A DNA stretch of 54,381 nt from Pelargonium x hortorum (GCA_036897525.1 JAYMTJ010000070.1:1-54381); one strand, 5' to 3'. Counted from the stretch's first letter, positions 1 through 14,330 are shown. The notes: generated from the sequence alone by a model not told the origin. A program made the numbers and translations.

Positions 1-1300
1 ACTCCAACGACTTCGGTTCACGAGGCCCACTTTCTCGCTCTAGACATTTCAATCGAAACAAAAGAGTGTGTGTTTATCTAAATGATTGTCATAACGTCGA
101 GCAACACAAAAAGAAGACATTAATTGACTCCTTGATCAAATCTCTATGCTAAAATGAGACCTTCTTCTATATAGTAGAAAAGTTTGCATCAAAATGAAAC
201 AATTTGTTGGTAAGAAGAGTCAGTCCACCATTATTAAGAATAGACAAGAAACTTGTAAAGTCTGAAGGGTTAGCGGCTTCCTTCATTTAGTCTTATTTCC
301 AGAGCTTCTTCTATATAGTAGAAATGCATCAAAAGAAAGAACAAAACAACAACAAGAAAGCGGGAATCAGGTCTACCCAACAGTCAAGCTAACCCTACCC
401 TCAATCAAATGGAAGTAAGTAGCAGACGTAAAGCACGCGCCAAATAGAATAAAGTTAAAGAGTAAGATTACAAAGCCACAGCACCCTAAAATTAGGCTAA
501 AGCTTAAATTGAGAACAAAAAAAGTATAAAACTTCTGTCGTATTCTATCCGAAACCAAATATCCTGTTAAAAAGATTTAGTACTACTTCTTGAGCCCACT
601 CAACTATCGGGTTTATTGAAGTTCTAAAATCTAGCAAATAAAGTCTAATTCAAGTAGGTAAGGAGTAGTGTTTAGGAACCTTCGAACCAAAGTAAGAAAT
701 TCTACTCGTTATCCAGGAAAGTCTCCTCTAGTTTTGGAGCCGGCTGAGTCAATGAGGTTCCACTAAAAAGAAGGAAATAAGAGCTTGACTTTAGTTAGAG
801 TTTTTAGGAAGTTTTAGAAAGTTTAGGAGTTTCTCTTAGATATTTGAAAAGGAAAGGGTAGTACAACATAAATCTTGCCTTCTTTTCTAGGAGAGAGAAG
901 TTTAGTAACTAATAAAGTAAAAGGAAGCACTTCACTTCGAATCAGGTATTTTCTTGAGGAGTTGGCTTAGCTATAATTAGCAGGAATAGAATGACCTCTC
1001 GTCTCTAAAGGGACTATTTGCTTTCGTTCTTGGTTCTTGATTGAGGGTGCTAAGTGTTGCCATTTATTATGATGGTATCGCATTTGTTCTAGAGTGCTTT
1101 CCCAAGTAGTTTATTTACTTCTTTACTAACTTGGATAGGGTTCTGGTTGTACCAAACAAAATCCTTAGAACCAAGATATTATAATCCTCACCAACTTGTT
1201 CTAACTGATCTAGATACAAGAATAACACACACTCTCCTCTTAAATTCAATGCTTGCACTTCTAGTCAGTGCCAGACAGCTAACGCTCTTATGCTTATGAC
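1..1300. repeat. Gene-free spacer with a 20-bp direct repeat (161-180, 305-324)
   Basis: The 20-base word cttcttctatatagtagaaa occurs at 161-180 and 305-324, and both copies are followed by a gcatcaaaa-type tail with small differences, so the duplicated unit is longer than the exact core. The core itself contains the inverted pair ttcta/tagaa. No gene is recognised in this interval. Confidence 0.7.
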
Positions 1301-1321
1301 GGCCAATGTCTATATTGCTCT

Positions 1322-1390
1322 GTAAACAAGTCAACTTGCCTAACCCCTTTCATTGGAGCTTTCTTGTGCGTGGTTGTACTCAGTATTCCT
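1322..1390 (+). repeat. Dispersed direct repeat, copy 1 (partner at 2726-2794)
   Basis: A 19-base exact match (gtaaacaagtcaacttgcc) lies at 1322-1340 and 2726-2744. Further matches (cat, gttgtact, tattcc) follow at the same 1,404-base offset for about 65 bases, so the two segments are diverged copies of one sequence. The frame 1306-1683 covers this copy but has no recognised homology. Confidence 0.75.
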
Positions 1391-2294
1391 TAGATTCTAG
1401 AAATCCTAAATGGAAGAATGGAAACGAGCTGCTTTACATACTTGCAAAACCAAAGAATTCTCAGTCAGAAATCCGTTTCTGTTATCCTCACCTCAAGACA
1501 AAGTGCTTGCTACTTACCTCAGGAAAGAGTCATCCGTGTTATGTTCTTTACCTGTTTACCAGCTATACAGATAAGATCTATCGGCTTACAAGTACAAGAG
1601 CTCCAACTGCTATGTTAGCTACCATTCGGCTCGCAGTAGCATTCCTTCTTTCACTGGCTATTAACCTTGATAAGAGGATTTAGAGTTGTTAGCAAGAGAG
1701 GGTTCTTCTTCGGCTGAAAGAGCAAGACCGGTTCTGCTTTCAAGGACTGTTGGGTTTGTAGTTAGGTAGGCTTCTAAGGAATTGAATTAGTACAACGGCT
1801 GACAAGGATTTAGTTGTTGGTTCCTAAGGAAGCGGATTAGTTATGTATCGATCAAGGATTCTCTAGGATTAGGAATTAGTACAATCAATCGGTCAGAAAC
1901 AAAGGGACTGGAACTGTCAACGTTAAACTAACAAGGAATGAAATTTCATTAGACTTATTTGCTGGCTATCCTGAACAAAGATACAATTTCCTAAAGCAGG
2001 AGTATTCGCTACAGAAGACAAAGACTAAGGCAACTAGAACAAAGAAGATTGAATTCCTATAGTTACTAAGTACTAAGAGGATATAACAAGAGGAACAATT
2101 CCTTACAAATTACTAATAGGAAGAGCTACAAATCCTAATAAGAAAGTTCTTTCCGAATTCTTTCCTAATAATGTTCTTAAGTAATCGTAGGGTATAACTA
2201 CACTAATAAATAGACTCCATAAACCTTAAAACTGGAACTTCCTTTTAAGTTTAAGATAAGAATTTTCTATGAGTTCCGTTCTCTAGGGCCAAGT

Positions 2295-2320
2295 GCTTAG
2301 CTCGCTTAGCTCGATTAGCT
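2295..2320. repeat. 9-bp tandem repeat
   Basis: The unit gcttagctc occurs twice in a row, followed by a partial third copy gattagct. Confidence 0.7.
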
Positions 2321-2725
2321 ACAGAATACAAATACAAACTAATAAAGATTGTCTAGACTCAGTTTATCTTCTATCTGTTAGAACAAGCTTCGCTCGATAA
2401 GCTAGTACAATTCCCAACCATGAAAAGCAAAGTCCTCTAATGTATTTATCTTAAACAAGAATTCAAAGCCAAGAGCTACATTCAGAGAGTACTTTCTCAA
2501 GGCTAGTTTACTTTAAAACTCTCAATCAAGCAAGAAGAGAATCTATTAGTTCCTTTACCTTTTACTGGCTCAGTCAGTTGAATCTGTTTATGTTATTCAG
2601 TTTCCTTAGCATGCAATACAAACTTAGATAGTTTTGTATTAGCTGTAAAGAGTTTCAAGAAATATGTATTCTTTGTTGTAAGAGCTTTCCTTATTACCGC
2701 TAGAGTTTGCTAGTGCTTTACCAAG

Positions 2726-2794
2726 GTAAACAAGTCAACTTGCCAGAACCTGTCCATGAATGTAGGTACTTTTCTTGTTGTACTAATATTCCCT
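2726..2794 (+). repeat. Dispersed direct repeat, copy 2 (partner at 1322-1390)
   Basis: Second copy of the repeat described at 1322-1390, diverged after the first 19 bases. Confidence 0.75.
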
Positions 2795-5700
2795 TTCTAG
2801 TTTAGGAACTCTCTTTATTGGTTTATTGTAGCTATTTGACTTCTTTGTTATTCAGGTAAAGCCTGCCTGGAAGCCAAGCAAAAGCAAGGGAATCTTAGGT
2901 ATCTAGCCTGAGCTATATATAGAGTAAAAAGGACTTACTCTTGTACTTGAAAGTACCCCCTCCTTTTTCTAAAAGTGTTTCTAGTTATTCAGGTAATCCT
3001 ACAAGCCAGGAGACTATAAATATGAAAGTATAAGGAAATTAAACAAAGACTAAAAACTCATCAAATTGTAATGGATAACCAAAACTAAACGTTTTTAATC
3101 ACAACCTCAGCATGCTCTTGCCTTGCCCCATTCCTAAAAAGGAGCCCCTAACTAAAGTATTGTATAGTGCCCTGCTTGGTGCTAATTCTTAAAGTAATAG
3201 TATAATAATGCAACTGTATTCTAACGCGCTTAGGCGAATGAAACCTTTTAAATTAAACAATAACTGCAGTCATTTCCTTTATTTACGCTTGTGATTCTAA
3301 TCGAATGTAAGTTTTGAGTATAACAAAGAATAGAATAAGAGGTCTTATAGCTAAAGTAACAAAAAGAGTATTCCTTGAGGTATGCCGTGGAAGGCAAGAT
3401 ACTTAAAATACTAAGGGCGGTAACTTATATTAAAGCGCTTTTATAGACTACTTCGAAGACGCGTGAACTCTTTAATATGGAGTCTCGTAGCTTTTGCTAA
3501 TGGTATAGAAATTTCTTCCATAGTTATAAAAAGAAAGAGATTTCGATTTACGTTTTTTTTTGTTGAACAAGCTCTTACGCTTAAATTCGAGTTGGACTCG
3601 TTGGGGGTTCCTAAAATAACTTACTATAAATTCTAAAAATAGATTGGCTAAAGCAAGACGAAGAAATTCTTAAAAAAACCCAGGCTTACTGGGAATAAAT
3701 GGAGGAGCTCTCCTGGACTCGCTAGGCACTCAATCTAAGACTCCTATAGCAGCAAGGTTAAGCCCGGATTACGCTGGGTATTACTATAATAAATGAATAA
3801 CATTTCTGCTAACTTATACCAGGTGAAACTGAGGATTACTCTCTTTATGAAGAAGAGCTTCATCAGTAAAAACCTAAAAAGGCTATTAAAATGACTAGCA
3901 TACCCTGTCAAAGTCCGGAATAGGACTATAGACTATACATGTATAATCTAAGCTTTCCTAACTAAAATAATAAAAGGGTAACAAGAAAGTACTACAATAC
4001 AATAAGTTCCTTTTGATAGCTTACCAGAATAAGGACCGATCCTAATAAAAAGATTACTCGTTAGAATACTCAAAGTTAAATAATACGCACCCCGATTTGA
4101 TATAATAAAAATAGAAATAGAATCCCCTTTTTTGAGTAATTCACCTTACTTAATAAACTTCCCTTCTTACTGTTCCGTAAACAGGGAATCTAAGGTTCAG
4201 TCTTCAGTGGTTATATATTTTCAGTCAAGTCACAAAGGATTCTCAGGGAACCTGCTTTTGCACTCGTTGAATATCTTACAAGATGGTAAATCTTCCCTTA
4301 AGTCTTTCTCTTTCAAGAAACAACTACTCAAAAGTATAGCACTTAACAACACTTACTGGGATTTAACTAAATTGATTATTTAAAATAAAAGGGATCTGAG
4401 TACCAGGATAACCCTCTTTCTAGACTATAAAAGGAGAGGCTAATACAATACCTAAACTCTTAGGACGCTTTCTACTCTTATCCGAAAGAGTTTAAAGTGC
4501 ATAAAGTTTAATAGTCAAAATAGACTCAAATTTTTTTTCACGAAAACAAAGGAGATATCTCAAAGAATAAACTTTGCCTGAAACTTAGTAGTTCTTTTGC
4601 TAGTAATTGAACTCAAAATTCATATAACTTACAAAAGGAGTTTTTTATACAAAAGCGTCCCCTAATTTTAATTGCAGTAGTCATTCCCTAAAAAGTGTAA
4701 CCCGAGAGTCTCTATCTATATAGCAAGGACTTCTCCTCTTTGGTTATGGTTATGAAACCAAGTAAAATATATAAAGAAGTATTACTCATTCTAGCGAAAC
4801 TCCTTAAAATTCAGAATAAACAAGTTGCATTACAAGCATTCTTTCTTTAGACAGGGAGACTTACAAAGCTTCTACTCGTAACTAGGAATATAGCACCCTT
4901 TTATTTAGAAGCAAAGGTCAGAAGTTGACTAACTAACAAGAAGTCCAATTGGGCAAGATAATAGAAAAAAATTCTCGATATAAAACTTTTTTCTCAAATC
5001 AAATAAAGATTTATAGCGCTTAGGAATAACTAAAGTTTCTTTGTCGAAAGCTCAGAGGTTCTGGGAATACGAAGTTAGAATCCTTAATAGGAGTTTCTTT
5101 ATAGGGAGTAACCTGTTGTGTTGTATAGATTTAAATATTTATAATAGATAAGGACCCTTGTGGCGTATCAAGGTATCCCATTTCTGAGTAGCGAATACGA
5201 GAAAAGCAAGGGTTAGACCTTAATTCTGAGGGGGCAATGAAGTCTTCTAAGGGAGAGGATTTCCTCTTATGTAAGGCGAGCTTCATGCTTTGTAGAGGCT
5301 TTGTTTATTTTAGAATACAAAGATACTTGTTTTAAAGTGCCGAGTAGGAGTTCTATGAAAATTCTTTTCGTGATTTACTCTTCTTTCTTACTGGGGTTTA
5401 AATTGCCGATTCAAGTATCTTTTGAGTATAGCGCATTAAAGCGAATGGCGTGTATGTATATAAATTTAAAGAAATTTTATTTCAATCGATCAAAAGTCTC
5501 GTAGACCTGTCTGGTTTCTTTGATGATTGGTTATAGAATTCTTTAATATACTTTGTATTAGTATAGAGGTTGATAGGATTAATCACTTAGCTTCAAAATT
5601 GCCTCTGAATCTTTCCAGTTACTTTTGGATTTCACTTTTACACGAAAGTGAATAGAGTGGGCTATTGGATAGCTTAGGGGTTTATATACAGCAAACATCC

Positions 5701-8700
5701 ACCAGGAGGAATACTACCTTATAATATACAAAGGAATACAAAGGAGGAGTACAATTTAATAAAGTTGTCACGAAGATTTCACGCATATAATGTGCTCGAG
5801 CTTTTAATTATTTTCAACCTAGGATAGCCGCTTTTCTTTTCTAGAGTTTCTGGTACTATTCTGATCGATGGGGTTTCCAATTCCTTAAAGTTGCTGAGGA
5901 GAGTTCTTCTGAAAAAAACCTTTTGGATATTCATAAGATTTTAGGATACTCGTTTACTTTACAAAGAGCGAGGAAAATGAAATAAGAGCAGTATTCAAGA
6001 TAATGAAATCCAGATTAAGCTTTTTATTCTTCGTAACTATAACTATTAAATATTACTCAAAACTCAAGGTATAGATATAGAGTTATTTCGATCCGGTAAC
6101 TCAAGAGAATCTAAAAAAGGACGGGGCATGTCCTGTTTGTTGTACTGGGTAGCTTAAAAAGACTCGGTCCAAAATAAATATAGATATCCATAAAGGGTCT
6201 AGTATCTTCTAGTTTCCTCGTAGAGTATTTGCTAAGTTAGACGCAGAAAGAAATAGAATAGAGGCGGTGGGAATAAACCCTCTATAACGAGAACCTGGTT
6301 ATTAAAAAGAAAGATTTCTGTCTAAAATACCGAGATGTACTTATTATCTTTATAAGTTTGTCTCCTCGTTATCGATAAGCTACAAATGAAGTAGAGGAAT
6401 GCACTTAAAGATAAAGAAGTTTTATTATTCTTTTTTCTCCCTAAAGGAGGTGTAGGTAGATTCTAAAACATAGGCTTGTACACTATAGTTGGGTAAAAGG
6501 CTTAACCCTTCATTAACAAAGAGCAGGAGTCATTTTAAAGATTTCCTGCTTGTTGTATCTCTAGCTTGCTAGCTTAGAAGTGTTTGTTACTTACTTAATA
6601 TTAATAGGCTTCTATTTTCCTTTCCAGGTGTGAAGTCAGTCAATGTCAATAAAAAGATGCTAGCGAATGCGCTGAGGCTAAATAAGGAGTCCTGGGTTTC
6701 CGATTTCAATTCAAAGAATTGCAGCTAAAGAATTTCCAGTGAATTTTAAAAGTTGAAGGAAGTTCCGAAGTTTTCTGGTCATAGTGTGTGAGGTTGAGTA
6801 TACTAATATACTCCTAAGTAAGTTACCCTCCCTCCAGTAGGTTTCAGTCAAAAGTCAAGAAATTCCTCAATTTCAGGCAAATGAACTTGTTCTAATGACA
6901 GGAAACTCTATCCTTATCTGAGAGTTCTAAGTCTTTCTAACTAGTAACAGGAACTCTTAAGCTCTGTCTTCTTGAACTGGATAAGTTCTGGGATATTTTG
7001 GAGCTTGGAAATGGGTAAATCTTACTCAGGCAGATACTCTTTGCCAGTAAAGGATAACACAAAGAGTCTTTGTTCTTGGCTTTAGCGTATACGGTTGTTT
7101 CCTCTTAGCGGTGCATACTTTTCTGTGTTTTGTAAAGCAAGATTATCTTCTCTGTCAATGCCAGTTATGAACCTGTCCGTCCTTATTCTTGGTGTAACTT
7201 TTCAGGTCTAAGAATCTTACAAGATAGATAGATAGAAATGACTTTCTTATGTTATTAATCTTCTTATGACGGGGGTGAATAGAACTAAGATCAAAAGGTA
7301 TGCTTACTGAGTACACTCTCATTTCATTATCTTAGCATTTGTTATAACCAGTTTTGGTATAAACCGGTCTCTTTTACTTGTTCGAATAGTATAAAAGTCC
7401 AGTTTATCTTCTTTTCTTATAGGAGAACTGAAAGACATTAAAATTCTTTGTTTTAAAGTTTTTCCTGAAATTTTTAACACTTAACTTTTTTTCGAACCAA
7501 GTGCTCCTAATAACTTTTAACTGTGCAAAATCTTTTTGACGAACGAAGATGAAATTAGACTCCTATATTAATTACTATACTAAGATCTAACAGAACGACT
7601 GATCTATATATATAAGCAATCATCCTTTCTTTCAGTACCCCCTAAAGGAAAGGGAGGAATATCTTAATCTCTGAACTCTCTTCCTACTAATTAAGGAATT
7701 CTTTAACTTGTTAGAGAGATCCGGTGGTTACCCTTACCTTAGGTATTTCTCTTCTCCTATTTAAGTCTCGTTTAACTCGTATAGTCTAGCTCTTAGGAAA
7801 GCTTGGAGGCTTTAGGTTTCTTTCATCTGTCCTTTAGTATCTCTAGTAAGTGTTAGTTAATCTAAAACCTAAGGAAATACCCATTACATTAATAGAGTGT
7901 TTTATAGTCAGTTCTGTGTTCTGTAAGGTAACTTTCCTGGTATTCCTATCCTAACTCCAGAACTAAAGTGAAAGGTTTCTATAAATAAGGGGTGTTGCTC
8001 CTGTTTTTAATATCCTGAATAGATCAAATAATTATAAAGCACAGTAAGTTAAGGGTTCCCGGACCAGGCCCATTAGGGTAAATAATTATATATAGTATAG
8101 TAAATCTAAAGATGTATCTAAAAGGGTAAGGTAACCCGAACTATATTATTGAACTACGGGCTTAAGTTATTAGGGGTATAGCTTTTTTTCTCCAGTCCTT
8201 TAGTTAGTGTTTATGGGATAAAGAGAAAGTATTAAATTACAAAGTCAAAATACTGACTGCTACATCCTATAAATCCTATAAAACTAACTTTAGATAATAA
8301 GGCAAAAAAGAAGGGTTTCTTCGAAGCTAAACATCGAAGAGTAAAATCGTACTTACTCCAAGCATTAAAAACTGGAATAAAATGACTTAGATATACTACA
8401 GCATTCAAAATTTTATAACCTCTTCGGGAGAACCCATAAAAGTCTTTTTCCTATAAGCTCTCTAGAATTCCATATTCTAGATCCTTAAAAAAAGACGGGC
8501 TTTTCTCTTAGTCGTTGTAAAAGTGTAGTGTAGTAGAACCCACAGGAGGTTTTTTTGAGGTTCTATTTGATTTGAGATTTTTAATGAAGAGTTCTGCGGC
8601 ATGTTTACTATGCTCTAAAGGTTCCAGTCAACAGTAGTTTTTATAAGCGTTTACTTTTACTTAGTTATGTATGGCTTGTTTTCTTGACTTTAAGGGGAAT

Positions 8701-11700
8701 TTCTCACGTTTTTTCTTCTTTGAGACTTGACCAGGTTCAGTATTCAATTTGTTTTAACCTTTTGAACCAAATGTTGACAAGCCGGGCCTTTAGGATTAGT
8801 AATTAGGAAATTAAATAAACATTTAGAATTTCTTCGATAAAATAAGCCTACTCTTTATTCTTATATAACAACTACCGCTTCTTTCTAGGAAAATCTTGTA
8901 TTACATTACAATCAGAGGAGGTTCTGCTAGAGTGCTTGCCTTTTAAATTAAAGGAATTCAAATAAACAGGACCCAAAAACCTTCTTCTCTTGTAGTTAGG
9001 TACCCACAAGCACCTAGCCTCGCACGTCAATACTCTTCGATTCGATACATGGTATATAAGTTCGGCGCTAAGTTTAACTCTTTTTTAAGGAATTTCAAAT
9101 TGACTCGGTTACACCATATTTTGAATCAAAACAGGGCTTCCTAAATAACCCAACTTATGTTAGCATGTAAAAGAAAAGAGTAGAATAGAATATTCATCTA
9201 GTAGAAGAGCGCATATTTTTTCCAAGTTATAAAATTTAGGATCTTTCTCTCTCTGCAGCCCCTTACAGAAAGCAAGTAAAAAAAAAAACGTAGGAATTTT
9301 CATTTTGCATACCAACTTGAGACTCCACGATTATCCGTTCAACCATTTGCCTCACACTGAGAATCTGCCGGTTCAAACCTTATTATTCTTAGTAACAGAC
9401 TCTTTGATATTGATCAGACCCCTGTTTGAGAATTCTTTGTCATTTAGGCATATTACCAGTTTTACAATTAATGAGCGATCCTGTATCAGAAAACCACGCC
9501 ATAAATAAGTATTTCCGAGATTGGGACAATCCCCTATAGAGATATAAAAAAACTATTACAACGAAAGGATATAAAGTTTCATTTTTCTGACTACATATAT
9601 ACTTATTTGCAATTCGGGAGACAAGGCCATTGCTATAGGATTGCCTGCCTATTCTTGAGTATTACTTATTGGTTAGGGAAACTCTCGAAAGAATCGCCCA
9701 AAAGCAAGGTTTAGTTCAGTTCAGCTCATCGCTAACATTTTCAGATCAAAAAAACTCAAGTCTAGCTTATATGAATGAAGATATTGGAATCTAAACTTTA
9801 TTTTACGAAATAACACTAATAAAATTCCCAGCTTTTGATAACAAGTTTACGGCCGATTCTGCTCTATTTCTTAAAGTCAAAAAACTTATCGGCAGGAATT
9901 CCTACCTTTTTTTTGTTAGAGTTCGTAATTTCAAAAGACCACAAAATGATATATGAGACATCAGAATCAAAGCTCAACCCCTTAAATTTAATAGGAACCT
10001 CTCTCTTAACTGTAAAACCTACTTGTTTACCTTATATAAAAATGGGGGATACTTCTTTGCCTTTATACCACGGCGGACTCTAAAGTAAAGCATAACTCTC
10101 AGAAATTCCTAAACGCGGACATGTCGAAATCTAAAGAAAAGAAAATCTAGTTTTTTTAACCTATCTTATCTGCTTTACTATATACTATATAGGGACTGGG
10201 TGCACGCCCTCTAGGAGCAATAGTCAAGTACTTCGGTTTGTATCACCATAATCTCAAGCAGGATATCCTGGAGGCTTACTTAAAGTAAAGTTTTGTACCC
10301 ATTTGATTTGAAAAGGTGCTTTGATCTCAATACCTCCAGAATCTTTTAGTCTCTTTTGAGTAAGATCTTAAACACAGCATTTTATAGGTAACTCCTAAAC
10401 TCTTACTAGAAAAAGTGTTAAACTTTTTTTTTTTCAATTGCAAAACTTCTTCTCTTAGTTCCTGCGGAGCCCTTACAGCACCCTCTTTAGTTAATACTTG
10501 ATTATCTGGATTTTTTTCCTGGGAACACGTTTCTAAAAAGGGTATTCATAGGTTCAAATCTTATTATGTATAAGAGTAAAATGAAGATATTCTATAGAAG
10601 TTATTTAAACAAGATGTAAAAATAAGTCCACTTTTACGCACTCCTTTTGTAAGTTTTTTTTTTAGCAGCGCCAGTTAAGCGTGGGAAACGGTTATTAAAG
10701 AGATGGCTTAGTAATTCAAACAAAAGGAATTCACAGAGTCTTTCCAGTTATGTATTACCCCATCTAGAGCTCTTAGTGTCTAATTTTTATAGACGCTCGG
10801 TGCTTTGTCTATAGGCTACTTGTATGCTCCTCTCTTTTTTGAGTTACACATAAATAAATGTACGGGTTATCCTAGTTATACTAATAAAATTTATTATCGT
10901 TCTAAGCTTGTGCTTAATTTCTATTCATTTTCTTTTCAAGGTTCATAAGGTAAGGAACTGCTAAACTAAAGCGTGTTTTACTCTATTTTACTCTATAAGA
11001 GCTGCGCCACAGTAGACTTTGGGGTGTTCAGATAAGCCAAAACTCGTACAATTATATAGAAGTTTCCAAACCAATTCCTTTGTAGCCTAACTAGATAATT
11101 TATTAAAAGGCTAAGGAATTTTAAAGTCTACAAGCATTTATTTTCCTGGGGCAAAACAAATATCTCTAAAGACTCGATTTGAGACTCAGAATGAGTCCTT
11201 TTCACATGTGTTTACGATAGTATTCTCAAAGTCTTAACAAAGGCAGGAAATCCGTCGATGTTGTACTACTAGTAATTCTTTCTTCATTTTCTGCAAGGGG
11301 CTCCCGCGCTACTACCTACATAGGCTCGAGTTAATATTAATATAATTGTAGGTAGCATTGTTATCATTAGGTAAAGGCTGGAGACTTTACCAGGACCGGA
11401 AATTCCGCTTTTTAGAAGTTTAGAAATCTAAAAGAATACAATATCACAATAAAGAAAATTAGTGCGGTAGAGCTTGATAACTCAATCAAGAAGGGGGAGA
11501 AGCACTTTATAAAACAAAGGAAGAGTGCCCTTTTGGAGTTGGACAGTTAGTTACTACAGTGCAATACTTTACTTCTAAAGAGTGCCGATCCTTCTTTCAT
11601 ACCTGAGAAAAGAGCTAAAGAAAAATAAGTACAACTAACCATAATGTATTTTGATCTAAAGCAAAATCCGATATCGATATACTGGAAAAATAGATAATTG

Positions 11701-12452
11701 TTTACGGACTAACCAAAGGACAGGACAAAATAAAGAAACAAACTGTTCCTTGATAAGAATAGCTATAAACTTTATATGAAATTAATATTGTATTTTGGGT
11801 TTTTACAATGTGTTATAGCTTATAGCTAGAGCTTGGAATTAATTCTAAAGTTTAGACTCCCTTTTTTATGTTAACTTATTTCCTCTGACCAAGACTAGAT
11901 TACCAAGAAATCGCGGGTATGGTATATAGACTGCTCAAGAATCTTCACTTTTCTTTCTTTCTACTCTACTGCAGATTAGGTAGTATATAATTATAATAAA
12001 AAAAAAGAATGAATGGGGTTCACTAAATAATGTTTCCTTCTTGTCAGGCTCCTAGTTTCTTTAACCAAGCCTCTAAGCTAAAATCGTATCTTTAGAGAGA
12101 TAGCATCGCGAAAAGTTAACAGACCAAGTAACAGCATAAAAAGGGGAATTTAGGGCAATATCCAGTAAAAGAGTGTCTGACAGAAGTCCACCAAGCTATC
12201 AATTCCTTGCTAGCTTTAGAGAGAGTTTAGGTTCTGAGTCTTTTGTTACCGGCCGAACTTCCGTAGTTAAGGGAAAGTCTTTGTCTCAGTGTTACAGTGT
12301 AGCTTTGTATCTCAGCTTGCTTGAGTTTAGTTGTTATGTCTTTTCTTAGCGTTGTGAACCTCTTAGCATAGAAAAGAGCAAGGGTTAGTCTAAAAAGAGC
12401 CCTCACTTTTGAAACACTAATAAACACTCTATTACCCGAAACTCATAGCACA
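2795..12452. other. Gene-free AT-rich spacer
   Basis: About 9.7 kb without a recognised gene, RNA or mobile element. Open frames here reach only about 93 codons and have no recognisable motif. It holds a perfect 9-bp inverted repeat at 11312-11355 and many occurrences of GAATTC. Confidence 0.6.
11312..11355. repeat. Inverted repeat with a 26-base loop
   Basis: ctacctaca at 11312-11320 is the exact reverse complement of tgtaggtag at 11347-11355. The loop is AT-rich (ttaatattaatataat). No flanking gene suggests a terminator role. Confidence 0.6.
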
Positions 12453-12505
12453 CTCTCTTCTCTGGACCTATGTCCTCTCTTCTCTGGACCTATGTCCTCT
12501 CTTCT
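12453..12505. repeat. 22-bp tandem repeat, about 2.4 copies
   Basis: The 22-base unit beginning ctctcttctctggacc is repeated exactly at 12453-12474 and 12475-12496, with nine bases of a third copy. The flank cttaggaccctgc recurs near 43.51 kb. Confidence 0.85.
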
Positions 12506-14330
12506 TAGGACCCTGCTAGTTGAGATGTAGCACTATTGACTGCAAAGGAAGCAGAATACAGAATCACTTAGTAATTCCTTTTTAATCTATTCAACACGGG
12601 ATACTAAAAGAAAAGTAATATACTTATCTAATATAAAGAGTGAAAGTGCTTGCAGTCAAAATAGAGTCGTAGGTGGTTTAAAAAAAGTACATTTAGTTAT
12701 GACAACAACTGGTTAATCAAACCCAGAATGAAGCTTGTAGTCGCAGGTTCAAAGTGTTGTTATCCTAGTTAGACCCTTTGTTTATATCAGGTATCTCTTT
12801 AGTTTTCTAAATCTAAGTTAAGTAATTTATTAAATCAAATAAATACCAATAAATGTCCCTGAAGCAGTTTATTTAAGCAAAATTATGAGCAATTCTACTA
12901 TACTATAAAGAGGATCAAGCCCCTTTCAACAAGCTGCTTTTTTTGCTGGAGACACGTCTAAAAAAAACTAAAAGAAACTCTAAAATTGCATGCATTTTCC
13001 TAAACTTTCTTTAGCTTTCTTGACAACAAATATGCTTGTAATAGAAATAACATTTTAGTAAGGAGTTCCCTAAGTATATATTATAAAAATGGGGTTGTTG
13101 GAACTTACGCAAACGACTGAGAACGCTTAAAAGAAGGTGGACCCATGGAACTTTTAGTTATTACGGTCTAATCATAAAAGATATTCTACGCTTAGTTTTA
13201 TTTTATAAGAGTAGGCTTAGTAGTACCACTTGTGAACACCTACAACACAACCCTTATGGGCGATTTTAACTAATAGAAGCCCCGGAATACCTCGAATAGT
13301 CTATAATAACAAATCAAGAGTCCCCATCTCTTACAACAATGAGGACACTCTATAAGCTAAAACCTTTGCATAACGGTTTACCTTTAATATGCTTTTTTTA
13401 GATTTAAATGAGCACACACGCTGTACCTAAGCGGGAAGGGTCCTTAATAATATAGGGTACTAAATCCTTTGAACTATAAAGAATAACTAGGACATAGAGC
13501 GTGGGTTAGATATCCAGCGTCTTAGCTTAAAAAAACTTCCAATTGAATTCCTGGACCTGCCGTTAAAACTTTCTAGGGATTCTCATAGACTTTAAAATAA
13601 CTCCACAGAATATTGTAAAGGCCTAGACTTCCTTATTAAACCAAGGCATAATGAGAGCATAGGTCTATTCTATAGGGTTTGTCACTGTTGAAGAAATCTA
13701 AGTTTATTGGTCGTTCTGGGTTTCTATTCTCTAGAGTACTTTAGCGGAGTTAACTAAATTCTTTTAGGAAAGAACCAAGTGCACTTCAAAATCGGGGTTG
13801 ATTTCTTAAGGAATTCCACCCTTAGTGGCTTACTAAGATAAAAGGAGAACCCTGCGCAATAAAAGTTTTTTCCACAAAATACGCAGGCTTTACAATTGAC
13901 TCATATAAATACAAACGGGATTCCGTTAACTTAACTAGTGTTCTAAGGTATTCTAGAAGTAGAGGTAAAGACTAAAGTAATAAGGAACGATTCCCTATTC
14001 CGAGACACATTATCGATTAAAAAGTAGAAACTTCTTTTAGGTTCATGTGGGGGTAAACTTATTCGGAGTGGAATGGCTTTCTTTTTAGCAACTAAGATTA
14101 ACCTTATTAATTTAATTACAACAAAAGACCCCTTCCAGAGACACCCCTGTTAAATAACTAAAAAGGGTTTCGTAAAAATACCAAAAGTATAAAATAACTA
14201 GATAAATTAGCGGATGGCCGTTAGGTTAGGATCAAAACCCTATTTTAGTACTCGAGATTCTTGTCAGCCAGCCCGGAATAAACGATTATCCTTCTATAGC
14301 GAACCTTTTTTGAGAAGCTTTACCTGACCC

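Noticed and set aside
1306-1683. 125-codon open frame, plus strand
   Set aside because: About the longest expected by chance at this base composition. No motif, and it overlaps a diverged repeat copy.
12738-12753. tagtcgcaggttcaaa, resembling the T-arm of trnK
   Set aside because: The 3' strand of the arm and the acceptor are absent, so the match is too short to call a tRNA relic.
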